Notes: generated from the sequence alone by a model not told the origin. DNA of 64,000 nucleotides from Flavobacteriales bacterium UBA5040 (GCA_002415135.1 DIBY01000009.1:1-64000); one strand, 5' to 3'; positions 17,203 through 26,362 are shown, counted from the stretch's first letter. Program-made: numbers and translations.

Positions 17203-17222
17203 TCTCGTCATCCATGACGAGA
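17203..17222. terminator. Probable terminator hairpin after holA
   Basis: TCTCGTCATCCATGACGAGA forms a 9-bp stem in the gap between holA and the hydrolase gene. On the minus strand, holA transcription would reach it just after the stop. A short T run (CTTTTTTG) follows on that strand. Confidence 0.6.
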
Positions 17223-17291
17223 GAAGACCAAATTTGTCCCCCAAAAGAATACAATAATTATCGTATCCAATCTTTTTCAACAAACAGAATT

Positions 17292-18326
17292 TTATAACTT
17301 TACCTTGTACTGATCGATATGCAAAATCTTGTACACCATTTCCGTCAGCAAATCACTATCGGTCATATTAAAGGCGCCCAAGCCTTTGCTTTTGAGATCG
17401 ATCTCGCGTAAAATAGAAATCACCCGCGTACAACTTTTAAGATTATACAATCTCGCTGCTTCTCCAAAGTCCTTCAAAAAATACGGATTGATTCCCATGG
17501 TTGCCGCCTGATTCTGCGGAGATTCTGCTTTCATGGTGTGAAAAATGATCAGGTTAGAAAAGAAGTTGTACAAATTTCCGGTGGTCATCACAAAAGTGTG
17601 GGTTTTTGATTTTCCCATGTAATGAGAGATTTTGAAAGCGTTGATTTCATCCTTTCTTCCGAGGGCTTTAATCAATTCAAAAACGTTGAAATCTTTGCTG
17701 ATTCCGATATTAATTTCAATGATTTTTTCGTCCAGTATTTCTCCTTCTTTTAAAATCATTTTGAGCTTCAACATTTCATTTGAAATTCGGGATAGATCGG
17801 CACCCAAATATTCTGCCAGTAAATTTGGGATATTGGGTTTTGCCTTTAAACCTAATGTTCTAAGTTCTGCATCGATCCATTTTGCAATATTGTAATCTTT
17901 GATTTTCTCACTCAGAAAGACCATTTTTTTCTTGGTCAGCGTTTTTAAAAATGCTTTTCGTGCATCTGCTTTTTTATACTTGTAAGCGATAACCAGAATG
18001 GTAGATTCGACCGGGTTTTCCGCATAAGTCAATAACGCTTTGCTTTCTGCTTCTGTAAGCACGATATCCTGGGCTTCTTTTACGATGATGACCTGCTTGT
18101 CGCCCATCATTGGAAATTGTCGCGCTAAAGAAAGCACTTCTGAAAAGGTAGTATCTTTTCCGTACACCACAGTTTGATTAAACGCCTTTTCATCTTCCTC
18201 TAAAACATCGTTTTCAAATGACTTCAAAGCCACATCCATAAAAAAAGGTTCTTCACCATGGAAAAAATAAATAGGTAAAAGCTCTTTATTTTTAATATTT
18301 TTGAGGATTAAATCTAATTCTTTCAT
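17292..18326 (-). CDS. holA: DNA polymerase III subunit delta
   Basis: The 344-residue protein matches the clamp-loader delta subunit. It starts with a region like LPIYFFHGEEPFFMD, followed by the AAA+-like fold without a functional P-loop (MMGDKQVIIVKEAQDI) and the C-terminal helical collar (NAFKISHYMGKSKTHTFVMTTGNLYNFF). It opens the beta clamp for loading at primed DNA. The start codon is two bases from the divergent start codon of the gene at 18329, so the two promoters must lie in each other's coding sequence. Confidence 0.93.
   Translation of the reverse strand: MKELDLILKNIKNKELLPIYFFHGEEPFFMDVALKSFENDVLEEDEKAFNQTVVYGKDTTFSEVLSLARQFPMMGDKQVIIVKEAQDIVLTEAESKALLTYAENPVESTILVIAYKYKKADARKAFLKTLTKKKMVFLSEKIKDYNIAKWIDAELRTLGLKAKPNIPNLLAEYLGADLSRISNEMLKLKMILKEGEILDEKIIEINIGISKDFNVFELIKALGRKDEINAFKISHYMGKSKTHTFVMTTGNLYNFFSNLIIFHTMKAESPQNQAATMGINPYFLKDFGEAARLYNLKSCTRVISILREIDLKSKGLGAFNMTDSDLLTEMVYKILHIDQYKVKL
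18296..18303 (+). promoter_or_regulatory. Probable -7 element of the gene at 18329, inside holA
   Basis: TATTTTTG fits TAnnTTTG and lies 25 bases before the plus-strand ATG, within the first codons of holA. Confidence 0.4.
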
Positions 18327-18328
18327 AA

Positions 18329-18763
18329 ATGGAACTGCCGAAACTGAATTTTAAGGAGGATTTTGACTTTCAAATCAAGAGAGACAAAGATAAGTTTTTT
18401 ATTTATGATTTGGTTCGAAAGTCGTGGTTCCTGCTCACGCCCGAAGAATGGGTGCGACAACATTGGGTGCATTATTTTTATTTTATTAAAGGTCGGAATC
18501 TATCGTCGTTAATTTTAGAAAAAAAGTTGGTTTTGAACGGAACAACGAAGAGAATTGATTTGCTGGTCACCGAAAAAACGGTAGCTAAAGTTTTGGTCGA
18601 ATGCAAAGCGCCTGAAATTAAACTCACTGAGAAAACCTTTGAACAAGCCGCGAGATATAATTCGATTTTGCAGGCAGAAGAAATTATTCTGAGTAATGGA
18701 TTGCAGCATATTTATGCGAAATTAATCGACGGTAAATATGAATTTTACAAGGGCGAATTTTAA
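18329..18763 (+). CDS. Small PD-(D/E)xK protein with HsdR N-terminal-like domain
   Basis: The 144 residues correspond to the type I restriction enzyme R protein N-terminal domain found alone in Bacteroidota. The nuclease motif is visible as D77 in RIDLLV, E91-C-K93 in LVECKAPE, and Q106 in FEQAARYN. No HsdM or HsdS is near, so it is not part of a type I system here. It may be a stand-alone nuclease or DNA-repair-linked domain. It diverges from holA with a two-base gap, a pairing that could be conserved. Confidence 0.8.
   Translation: MELPKLNFKEDFDFQIKRDKDKFFIYDLVRKSWFLLTPEEWVRQHWVHYFYFIKGRNLSSLILEKKLVLNGTTKRIDLLVTEKTVAKVLVECKAPEIKLTEKTFEQAARYNSILQAEEIILSNGLQHIYAKLIDGKYEFYKGEF
18385..18392 (-). 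promoter_or_regulatory. holA: Probable -7 element of holA, inside the divergent gene
   Basis: On the minus strand this reads TATCTTTG, a match to TAnnTTTG, about 58 bases before the holA ATG. Confidence 0.4.
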
Positions 18764-18831
18764 GGCCCATTTCTTTGCAACGCTGCATTAACTTTTAATC
18801 TAAGGTTATTGCATTTTGACTTTTTGAATCT

Positions 18832-18839
18832 TAGTTTTG
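18832..18839 (+). promoter_or_regulatory. -7 element four bases before the nhaC start codon
   Basis: TAGTTTTG matches TAnnTTTG and ends at 18839, while the ATG begins at 18844. The transcript would start at or next to the ATG, so the mRNA is probably leaderless. Confidence 0.45.
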
Positions 18840-18843
18840 CACC

Positions 18844-20157
18844 ATGACAAAAACGAACGGCTCCTTGCTCTCCATTTTACCTTTACTCCTCTTTGTAATT
18901 GTTTTTTTGGGAGCAGGTATTTACAATAATGATTTCTACGCTTTGCCCTCGCCTATCGCCGCCTTGATCGGAATTGTTTCCGCCTTTGTTTTACTCAAAG
19001 GCAAAGTGAATGAGAAGATCGATACCTTTTTAAAAGGTTGCGGCGATGGTAAAATATTAACCATGTGCATCATTTATCTTTTGGCCGGAGCATTTGCCAC
19101 CGTTTCAAAAGCAACCGGCAGTGTAGATACCATTGTGAATTTAGGGTTAAATTATATTTCGCCAGAATACTTTCCAGTGGGCATATTTGTGATTGCGTCT
19201 TTTCTATCTTTTGCTTCAGGGACGTCGGTGGGTTCTATTGTTACTCTGGGACCCATTGTAATTGATCTTGCTGAAAGAAGCGGCTCTCCGCTTGGTTTAA
19301 TTGGCGCGGCGTTGCTTTCGGGAGCGATATTTGGAGATAATCTGTCCGTAATTTCTGATACCACTATTGCTGCTACTCAAAGTATGGGTTGCGACATGAA
19401 AGATAAATTCAGAGCTAATTTTAAACTGGCTTTACCTGCTGCGATCATTGCCATTATTATTTTAGTTGCGATCGGATTTAACCAGGAAACAACGGCGGTT
19501 TTGATGGAACAAAAAGATTTTAATTTTGTGCTCATTCTCCCCTATTTACTGGTCATTGCGCTTTCGATCATTGGTCTGAATGTTTTCGTAGTTCTCTTTT
19601 CAGGGTTGCTTTTCGCGGGAATTTTAGGGATGAGCTATGGCACTTTTGGACTCATGGATTTTGCCAAAAGCACGTATGAAGGTTTTACGAGCATGACCGA
19701 AATATTTCTACTCTCTCTTCTTACGGGCGGATTGGCAGCATTGGTTGAAAAAGCGGGCGGAATTAATTTCCTCTTGAGAAATATCAGTAAGATTATCAAT
19801 TCCAAGAAAACTGCTTTACTAGGAATTGGAGGTTTGGTAAGTGTTGCTAATTTCTGCGTCGCCAATAATACCATTGCGATTTTAATCTCAGGGAAAGTTT
19901 CTAAAGAAATTACCGACAACTATGAGCTAAAACCTCAGGAGAGTGCGTCCGTGCTCGATATATTTGCGTGCTATGTACAGGGAATTATTCCGTATGGTGC
20001 ACAGATCCTGCTTCTTATTTCTCTGAGTAATTTCAAAATGAGTTATACCGATCTGGTGCTGAATTCATTTTATCTGCACATTCTTTTGATAATTACTTTA
20101 GGTTCAATTATATTTAGAACTACTAGTAAACTCACTCTCAATAAGTCAACAATTTAA
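18844..20157 (+). CDS. nhaC: NhaC-family Na+/H+ antiporter
   Basis: The 437-residue protein has about eleven membrane helices and the conserved segments of the family: FASGTSVGSIVTLGPI and GAIFGDNLSVISDTTIAA, then VANNTIAILISGKVSKEI near the end. It exchanges sodium for protons at the inner membrane. The C-terminal half repeats the topology of the first. A HAD hydrolase gene follows 11 bases later, so they may be co-transcribed. Confidence 0.9.
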   Translation: MTKTNGSLLSILPLLLFVIVFLGAGIYNNDFYALPSPIAALIGIVSAFVLLKGKVNEKIDTFLKGCGDGKILTMCIIYLLAGAFATVSKATGSVDTIVNLGLNYISPEYFPVGIFVIASFLSFASGTSVGSIVTLGPIVIDLAERSGSPLGLIGAALLSGAIFGDNLSVISDTTIAATQSMGCDMKDKFRANFKLALPAAIIAIIILVAIGFNQETTAVLMEQKDFNFVLILPYLLVIALSIIGLNVFVVLFSGLLFAGILGMSYGTFGLMDFAKSTYEGFTSMTEIFLLSLLTGGLAALVEKAGGINFLLRNISKIINSKKTALLGIGGLVSVANFCVANNTIAILISGKVSKEITDNYELKPQESASVLDIFACYVQGIIPYGAQILLLISLSNFKMSYTDLVLNSFYLHILLIITLGSIIFRTTSKLTLNKSTI

Positions 20158-20168
20158 ATGAATATTAA

Positions 20169-20780
20169 ATGAATATTAAAAATATTATTTTCGATTTCGG
20201 CGGCGTGGTGATGGATTGGGATCCGCGATATTTTTTCAAAAATCATTTTAACGATGATGATAAGATGGAGTATTTCCTGAAAAATATCGTCACCGATGAA
20301 TGGAATGGAGAGCAGGATCGTGGCAGAACTTTAGCGGAAGGTACTGAACTTCAGGTGGCCAATCATCCGGAATGGGAAAAAGAAATTCGGTCGTATTACG
20401 ATAACTGGACGACCATGTTGAAGTCTGACATTCCTCATAACGTTGAAGTTTTGCGCAAACTGGAACATTCGAAGTATGAGCTTTTTGGTTTGACCAACTG
20501 GTCGGCAGAAACTTTTCCATACGCCTTAGAAAACTACGATTTCTTTAAAATATTTAAGGAGAAAATTGTGGTTTCCGGAACTGAGAAACTGATCAAACCC
20601 GATCCAACAATTTGGAACCTTTTATTAGAACGTTATCAAATTAAAGCCGAAGAATCGATCTTTATTGATGATAATCCCAAGAATATTGAGGTCGCAAAAA
20701 GCTTAGGATTTATTTGCATTCACATTAAAGAAGACACTAATTTAGAAAAGGAACTGCGAGATTTAGGGGTCCAATTTTAA
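20169..20780 (+). CDS. HAD-superfamily hydrolase (subfamily IA)
   Basis: The 203 residues show motif I (IIFDFGGVVMDWD), motif II/III (LTNWS and GTEKLIKPDP) and motif IV (IFIDDNPKNIE), all of a phosphatase of the YihX/haloacid dehalogenase type. The cytoplasmic phosphate substrate is unknown. The start region is odd: ATGAATATTAA occurs twice in a row (20158 and 20169). The first copy opens a frame that stops after four codons, and the second is the true start. Confidence 0.9.
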   Translation: MNIKNIIFDFGGVVMDWDPRYFFKNHFNDDDKMEYFLKNIVTDEWNGEQDRGRTLAEGTELQVANHPEWEKEIRSYYDNWTTMLKSDIPHNVEVLRKLEHSKYELFGLTNWSAETFPYALENYDFFKIFKEKIVVSGTEKLIKPDPTIWNLLLERYQIKAEESIFIDDNPKNIEVAKSLGFICIHIKEDTNLEKELRDLGVQF

Positions 20781-20873
20781 TCACAAAGTCGCAAAGGTTT
20801 TATTTTTGAAAAGTTGAAGATTTCACTTTCTAAAAGTTAATATTTTTCTAAACTTTGCTTTGTGACTTTGTGG

Positions 20874-21236
20874 TTAATCCTCTTCTCTGTTGACCAAATC
20901 CATCGAAAAGGCTGGAAGGCAAATTGCTAAATAATCGCACGGATCTTCAAACGGATTGCTGTATCGAATTCTTGCCCCTTTTTCAATCATAATGCTTTGT
21001 CCAGTTTCCAGCACAACAATTTCTCCATCGATCTCAAACTGCTTTTTTCCTTTAATGATGTATGTGAATTCATCAAATTCTGGTGTCTGAAAAGGTTCGC
21101 TCCAGTTCGACGGTGCTACCATGTGTGCGATGGATATTCCAGGATTTCCGGTGGAATTTCCCCAAATTTCTTCTATTAATTTTCCATCGGTGGTAGGAAC
21201 AACGAATGGTGATTTTTGAATTTTATATTTTGACAT
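20874..21236 (-). CDS. Cupin-domain protein
   Basis: The 120-residue protein is a single cupin barrel. The segments EFDEFTYIIKGKKQFEIDG, ETGQSIMIEKGARIRYSN and CDYLAICLPAFS give the two cupin motifs. The usual His pair of motif 1 is replaced (FDEFTYI), so metal binding is uncertain. Substrate and pathway are not evident from the neighbours. Confidence 0.8.
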   Translation of the reverse strand: MSKYKIQKSPFVVPTTDGKLIEEIWGNSTGNPGISIAHMVAPSNWSEPFQTPEFDEFTYIIKGKKQFEIDGEIVVLETGQSIMIEKGARIRYSNPFEDPCDYLAICLPAFSMDLVNREED

Positions 21237-22156
21237 GATTTTTATTTAAGAGGCTTAAAATTACAAATTAAAATAATGTTGAAAGTCTCCTTTTAGAAAA
21301 ATAAAAAAATTCTGCCTTCTTGATAAAAGTATAACGTCGAAGGAGTGAAATTTTCTTTTAAGGATCCAAATTTTACTAACTATTTAAAATGTCACGCTTT
21401 CGGTGGTCAATACGGTATTAGGTATTTTTTATTTTGACTTAAAAAGCCACTTACTCCGAGGAGTAAAATGATGATAAAGAAATATCAGATTATTAATTGA
21501 ACTCGATAAGAGTAGAATTATCCTCGGAAAACCCAAATCTTATCCATTTTAAAATTTGACTCATTGGATACGCAATAAGGAGTTAGCTATTTTTCATTTT
21601 GACGTTAAACAATACCAATAACTTCGAAGGAGTAAAATGATTATAAAGAAATATCAGAATATTTATTAAACTCTGTAAGAGTAGAATTATCCTCGGGAAA
21701 CCCAAATATTATCCTTCTTATAATTTGATGCATAGGATACGAAATAAGGTGTTAGCCATTTTTCATTTTGACGCTAAACAATACCAATAATTCCTAAGGA
21801 GTAAAATGATTATAAAGAAATATCAGAGTATTTATTAAACTCTGTAAGAGTGAAATTATATTTTAGTTGTAATCCTTATTAGTCAGTTCAAAATATCACG
21901 CCTTTGGCGTTTAAAATGTTGTAGTTATTTTATTATAATAATGACATTCCTTCGGAATTACAATTGGTCAGAGATTCGATTGAAATAGGCATTGATTTGG
22001 TTTAATCAGCATTTTAATTTACATAAATTACGATATCTTTTTCCACAAAACACGTTCATAAAAATGGCAGAAATCAAGATTGATAAATTCTATTTTTTTT
22101 TCCGTTGAGGCCGTTGTATTTATATGTAAATTTATCAATCAAAAAAATTAGAAAAT
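21237..22156. other. 920-base non-coding region with a tandem repeat
   Basis: No gene is visible. It holds a degenerate first repeat unit (about 21340-21460), the clear 169-bp tandem array, and a non-repetitive stretch leading to the dienelactone hydrolase gene. The motif 'CGAAGGAGTGAAAT'-like recurs through it. Confidence 0.7.
21461..21880. repeat. Tandem array with 169-bp period (about 2.5 units)
   Basis: GAGTAAAATGATTATAAAGA (TGATGA in the first unit) recurs at 21461, 21630 and 21799, an exact spacing of 169 bases twice. Each unit contains AAACTCTGTAAGAGT-type and TCCTCGG.AAACCCAAAT segments, then TTAGC.ATTTTTCATTTTGACG. The units have drifted by point changes but keep their length, and they show no open frame. 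Confidence 0.85.
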
Positions 22157-22900
22157 ATGATCAAAACCCTTTTATTAACAGCAACAATTATGGTTTCAGG
22201 AACGGTCTTTAGTCAGAATCTTAAGAAAGTCGCCTACAAAGACGGTACTCAAAAACTCAATGGATTGGTAACATCAAATGCAGGAAAAAAACTTCCCGGA
22301 GTTTTGATTTTACCTGCCTGGAAAGGAATTGACGATGAAGCAAAAATGGCGGCGGCTGAATTGGAGAAACAAGGATATATCGCCTTCATCGCGGACATTT
22401 ACGGCGAAGGAAATATTCCGACCGATAATGCTTCAGCTGGTAAAACTGCTGGATATTACAAACAAAATTACGAAGCTTATCAAAAACGAATTTCTTTGGC
22501 TTTAGAAGAATTAAAAAAGAGCGGTGCCAATCCAGAGAAAATTGCGGTGATTGGTTATTGCTTCGGCGGAAGTGGAGCCTTGGAAGCAGCAAGAGGAAAC
22601 ATGCCCGTTGTTGGTGTGGTTTCTATTCATGGCGGTTTAGCAAAAGATGCAGCAAGAATTAACGAACCACTTTCTGCAAAAATTTTAGTGGAACATCCAG
22701 CGGATGATGAAAGTGTGAAACCTGAAGATTATATGCAATTGGTGAACGAAATGAGTGATGGTAAAGCTGACTGGCAAATCATTACCTATTCCAATTCAAA
22801 ACATACTTTTACGAATCCAGTATCGAAAGATTATAATCCTGTGATGGCGATGAGAGCATGGAATCATACGTTGCTGTTTTTAAAGGAAATTTTGAAGTAA
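22157..22900 (+). CDS. Secreted dienelactone hydrolase family protein
   Basis: The 247-residue protein has a signal peptide (1-19, TVFSQ) and the dienelactone hydrolase triad: Cys135 in GYCFGG, Asp183 or Asp184 in HPADDES and His216 in SKHTF. The Cys nucleophile is typical of this family rather than serine. It would cleave esters or lactones in the periplasm, and the natural substrate is unknown. It stands alone between two repeat-filled intergenic regions. Confidence 0.9.
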   Translation: MIKTLLLTATIMVSGTVFSQNLKKVAYKDGTQKLNGLVTSNAGKKLPGVLILPAWKGIDDEAKMAAAELEKQGYIAFIADIYGEGNIPTDNASAGKTAGYYKQNYEAYQKRISLALEELKKSGANPEKIAVIGYCFGGSGALEAARGNMPVVGVVSIHGGLAKDAARINEPLSAKILVEHPADDESVKPEDYMQLVNEMSDGKADWQIITYSNSKHTFTNPVSKDYNPVMAMRAWNHTLLFLKEILK

Positions 22901-22912
22901 TATTTTTAATGA

Positions 22913-23660
22913 TGCTTCGACAAGCTCAGCAGGACAAATATTTAAATATTTGTGTTTCTCATTCTGACGAAGGAAGAATCCCACCAATAGAGATAACTTC
23001 TTTTGTCCTGAAACGAAATAACCATCGGCCGTAATGGATGAACCTTGTAAACGCAGTTTAAAGTTTAAAATGCTTCGACAAGCTCAGCATGACAAATATT
23101 TATATATCCGCTTTTGTCATTCTGACGAAGGAAGAATCCCACGAATAGAAACAATCTCTTTTTCCTTGTTCTTTTGTCTTAAAATAAAATATCCATTCGC
23201 CGCGGCGGACGAGGCTTGGAGACTGAGGTAATAGTTAAAATGCTTCGACAAGCTCAGTATGACAAATATTTAAAGCTGTGCACTTGTCATTCTGACGAAG
23301 GAAGAATCCCACGAATAGAGATATCTTCTTTTGTCATCTTCTTTTGTCTTGAAACGAAATAACCATCTGCCGTAATGGATGAACCTTGAAAACGCAGTTT
23401 AAAGTTTAAAATACTTCAACAAGCTCAGCAGGACAAATATTTAAATAGGCGCGTTTGTCATTCTGAAGAAGAAGAATCCCATGAATAGAAATAACTTCTT
23501 TTATCTTGTTCTTTGTCTTGAAACAAATAACCTTCCGCCGCGGCGGGCTGCGTTTGGTGACTTCGGTTAAAACTTTAAGATGCTTCGACAAGCTCAGCAT
23601 GACAAATATTTAAATAGGTGCATTTGTCATTCTGACGAAGGAAGAATCTCAATAAAATAA
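22913..23660. repeat. Tandem array of about 170-bp units with alternating halves
   Basis: TGCTTCGACAAGCTCAGC (or a near copy) starts units at 22913, 23071, 23241, 23412 and 23581, spacings 158-171. Each unit continues with ACAAATATTTAAAT and then TTCTGACGAAGGAAGAATC, a sequence scattered in many Bacteroidota genomes. The second halves alternate: units 1 and 3 share GCCGTAATGGATGAACCTTG, and units 2 and 4 share CGCCGCGGCGG. So a 340-bp two-unit repeat is likely the true period. No coding frame is supported. Confidence 0.85.
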
Positions 23661-23664
23661 ATTA

Positions 23665-23731
23665 TCCCGCAGATTTCGCAGATTGAATTCGCTCCAGTTT
23701 AAAATCTGCTGAATCTGTAAAATCAGCGGGA
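23665..23731. repeat. Inverted repeat with CCCGCAGATT ends
   Basis: TCCCGCAGATTTCGCAGATT (23665-23684) faces a partial complement ending AATCAGCGGGA (23721-23731). The inner arms are GCAGATT and AATCTGC. Such elements are scattered between genes in this group of bacteria. It lies between the tandem array and the scoB terminator. Confidence 0.6.
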
Positions 23732-23740
23732 GAAAATAAA

Positions 23741-23772
23741 AGAAATCCTTTTCAAAACTGAAAAGGATTTCT
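23741..23772. terminator. Terminator after scoB
   Basis: AGAAATCCTTTTC and GAAAAGGATTTCT make a perfect 13-bp stem with a six-base loop. It lies just beyond the scoB stop codon (23796) on the minus strand. Confidence 0.85.
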
Positions 23773-23795
23773 CTTTTATTATAAATGACTTCATG

Positions 23796-24449
23796 CTAGA
23801 ACTGCATTTCAGGGATTTCACCCTCGATGATCAAGTCGGCTTCGGTAGATTTTTTAATATCTTCCACAGAAACACCAGGCGCTCTTTCCAGAAGTTTAAA
23901 ACCATTTGGGGTGACTTCTAAAACTGCCATTTCGGTGACGACTTTTTTAACACAACCTACTCCTGTTAAAGGAAGCGTACAATCTTTCAGAATTTTCGAT
24001 TCGCCTTTTTTATTCACGTGCATCATCGCCACGATAATATTTTCAGCAGAAGCAACCAAATCCATGGCGCCACCCATTCCTTTCACCATTTTACCGGGAA
24101 TTTTCCAGTTGGCGATATCTCCTTTTTCAGAAACTTCCATTGCACCCAAAATAGTTAAATCTACTTTCTTACTACGGATCATTCCGAAACTGAAAGCTGA
24201 ATCAAAAAATGAAGCGCCCGGAAGTGTAGTAATAGTTTGCTTTCCCGCATTAATTAAATCTGGATCTGCTTCCCCTTCAAATGGAAAAGGTCCCATTCCT
24301 AAAACTCCGTTTTCACTTTGAAATTCCACAGAAAGATCTGGAGAGACAAAGTTAGCAACCAAGGTCGGAATACCGATTCCGAGGTTAACATAATAGCCAT
24401 CTTTTACTTCTTTGGAGATGCGCTGCGCGATTTGTTCTTTTGTAAGCAT
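23796..24449 (-). CDS. scoB: 3-oxoacid CoA-transferase subunit B
   Basis: The 217 residues match the beta subunit of succinyl-CoA:3-ketoacid CoA-transferase. The catalytic glutamate is E46 in QSENGVLG, and the NLGIGIPTL and GMGGAMDLV segments are present. With subunit A it converts acetoacetate to acetoacetyl-CoA. Subunit A is not next door but 3.9 kb away (28355), on the same strand, with three plus-strand genes between. Most genomes keep the two adjacent, so this arrangement looks like a later insertion. Confidence 0.93.
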   Translation of the reverse strand: MLTKEQIAQRISKEVKDGYYVNLGIGIPTLVANFVSPDLSVEFQSENGVLGMGPFPFEGEADPDLINAGKQTITTLPGASFFDSAFSFGMIRSKKVDLTILGAMEVSEKGDIANWKIPGKMVKGMGGAMDLVASAENIIVAMMHVNKKGESKILKDCTLPLTGVGCVKKVVTEMAVLEVTPNGFKLLERAPGVSVEDIKKSTEADLIIEGEIPEMQF

Positions 24450-24547
24450 AATGTAAACTTGAACTGCAATTTATTGCTTTTTCAATTCCTATACAAATGG
24501 TATTGAGACAATCTATAGTATGACCTAAACAAACCAATTAATATCTC

Positions 24548-24555
24548 TAATTTTG
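24548..24555 (+). promoter_or_regulatory. Probable -7 element of the ABC exporter gene
   Basis: TAATTTTG fits TAnnTTTG and lies 20 bases before the ATG at 24575. Confidence 0.45.
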
Positions 24556-24574
24556 CAGCCTACTATTTTTAAAA

Positions 24575-26362
24575 ATGAAAACACTTCTACGATATTTAAA
24601 ACCGCATAAATGGCTGCTGATTTTGTCCTTAGCTTTGGCCACCATCAATCAGGTTTTCTCTTTGTTTGGTCCCGCGATTACCGGAAAGATTCTGGATCAA
24701 TTGGTAACCAATCCTAACTTTTTCGACAAAGAAAAACTTTTAAGCAGAAGCCTGGAGGAATATTTATACGGAACCACCATGTATCACGGCGCCTTTTATT
24801 TCATTGGATTGTTAATCGGTGTCGCGATGGTCAGTAGGATTGCAAAAGCTTTTCAGGATTATACCTCAAGTGTCATTACCCAAAAATTTGGAGCCAATAT
24901 TTTCACTGATGGGTTGCAGCATTCGATGGCTTTGCCTTTTCAGGAATTTGAAGATCAAAGAAGTGGTGAGACCTTATCAATCCTCACAAAAGTTAGAGAA
25001 GACTCGGTAAAATTCATCAATAACTTTATCAATATCTTCTTTGGGATTTTGGTCAGTATTATTTTCGTTTCTGTGTATGCGATCCAGCTCCATTGGGCGA
25101 TCATGCCGGTTTATGTAGTGGGAATATTTTTCATTGCTTTTATCACCAATTTATTAAGTAAAAGAATTAAAAAAATCCAGAAAAACATCGTAGCTCAGAC
25201 CACCAGTTTGGCGGGAAGTACCACTGAAAGTTTGCGCAATATTGAAATTGTAAAAAGTTTAGGTCTGACGCAACAAGAAGTCAAAAGACTCAACAGCAAT
25301 ACCTACAAAATTCTAGGTTTGGAATTGAGAAAGGTGAAAAGCATTCGTTCTTTAAGTTTTATTCAAGGTACTTTGGTGAATTTTTTGCAACAAATGATCA
25401 CCTTGACTTTGCTGTTTCTGATTTTTAAAAACATCGTCACGCCCGGACAATATTTATCCTTAATGTTTTATGGATTCTTTATTTTCGGTCCGATGCAGGA
25501 AATCGGAAATATCATCATCTCTTATCGTGAAGCCGAAGCTTCCTTATTTAACTTCGATACTTTGATGAGGAAGAAGACGGAAGAAAAACCGATTAACCCA
25601 AAGAAAATTGGAGCGATCAACAGCTTAAAATTCACTAACGTTGATTTCAAACATCAGTCTGCGAGTTACAAAGCGTTGAACAATATTTCTTTTGAAGTAA
25701 AAAATGGAGAAACCATCGCATTTGTGGGACCGAGTGGCGCGGGAAAAAGTACGTTGGTAAAATTACTGGTCGGCTTGTACAGGCCGAATGAAGGTTCTAT
25801 TTACTACAATAATATTAATGGAAATGAATTCGATATTGATGAACTTAGAAACCAGATCGGCTTCGTGACGCAGGATACGCAACTTTTTGCTGGCACGATT
25901 AAGGAAAATCTACTCTTCGTCAATCCAGAAGCAACTGATCAGGATTTAAGCATGGCGTTGAGAAAATCCAGCGCTACAGCTTTAATTGAAAGAGCTGAAG
26001 AAGGTTTAGATACCGTCATTGGTGAGGGTGGATTTAAATTAAGCGGCGGTGAAAAACAGAGAATAGCCATCGCCAGAGCATTATTGAGAAAACCACATTT
26101 GCTTATTTTTGATGAAGCAACGTCGGCATTGGACAGCATTACGGAAGAAGCGATCACCACGACAATCAGAGAAATTTCAGCCGAGAAAGCCCAGATCACG
26201 ATATTGATCGCCCACCGATTGAGTACCATTATGCATGCAGATCGGATCTACGTTTTAGAACGCGGAAAGGTAATTGAAATGGGTTCTCACCATGATTTAC
26301 TGGCAGAAAAAGGATTATATTACGCAATGTGGCGTCAGCAGATCGGGGAACGAAAATCATAA
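24575..26362 (+). CDS. ABC exporter (permease and ATPase fused)
   Basis: The 595-residue protein has an N-terminal six-helix transmembrane domain (about 1-310) and an ATPase domain. The ATPase shows Walker A GPSGAGKST, Q-loop FVTQDTQL, signature LSGGEKQR, Walker B LLIFDEATSALD and H-loop IAHRLST. It is an MsbA/lipid or peptide exporter-like half-transporter that works as a dimer. The substrate cannot be told. It opens a plus-strand block that lies between scoA and scoB. Confidence 0.93.
   Translation: MKTLLRYLKPHKWLLILSLALATINQVFSLFGPAITGKILDQLVTNPNFFDKEKLLSRSLEEYLYGTTMYHGAFYFIGLLIGVAMVSRIAKAFQDYTSSVITQKFGANIFTDGLQHSMALPFQEFEDQRSGETLSILTKVREDSVKFINNFINIFFGILVSIIFVSVYAIQLHWAIMPVYVVGIFFIAFITNLLSKRIKKIQKNIVAQTTSLAGSTTESLRNIEIVKSLGLTQQEVKRLNSNTYKILGLELRKVKSIRSLSFIQGTLVNFLQQMITLTLLFLIFKNIVTPGQYLSLMFYGFFIFGPMQEIGNIIISYREAEASLFNFDTLMRKKTEEKPINPKKIGAINSLKFTNVDFKHQSASYKALNNISFEVKNGETIAFVGPSGAGKSTLVKLLVGLYRPNEGSIYYNNINGNEFDIDELRNQIGFVTQDTQLFAGTIKENLLFVNPEATDQDLSMALRKSSATALIERAEEGLDTVIGEGGFKLSGGEKQRIAIARALLRKPHLLIFDEATSALDSITEEAITTTIREISAEKAQITILIAHRLSTIMHADRIYVLERGKVIEMGSHHDLLAEKGLYYAMWRQQIGERKS

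Noticed and set aside
17095..17283. A 62-codon minus-strand frame between holA and the lipoprotein hydrolase
   Set aside because: It includes the terminator hairpin and overlaps the hydrolase start; no coding signal beyond length.
18329..18763. A type I restriction system
   Set aside because: Only the small HsdR N-terminal-like nuclease domain is present; there is no helicase, HsdM or HsdS nearby.
21461..23660. The two tandem arrays as CRISPR loci
   Set aside because: Units are about 170 bp and nearly all repeated, without short direct repeats and unique spacers, and no cas gene is present.
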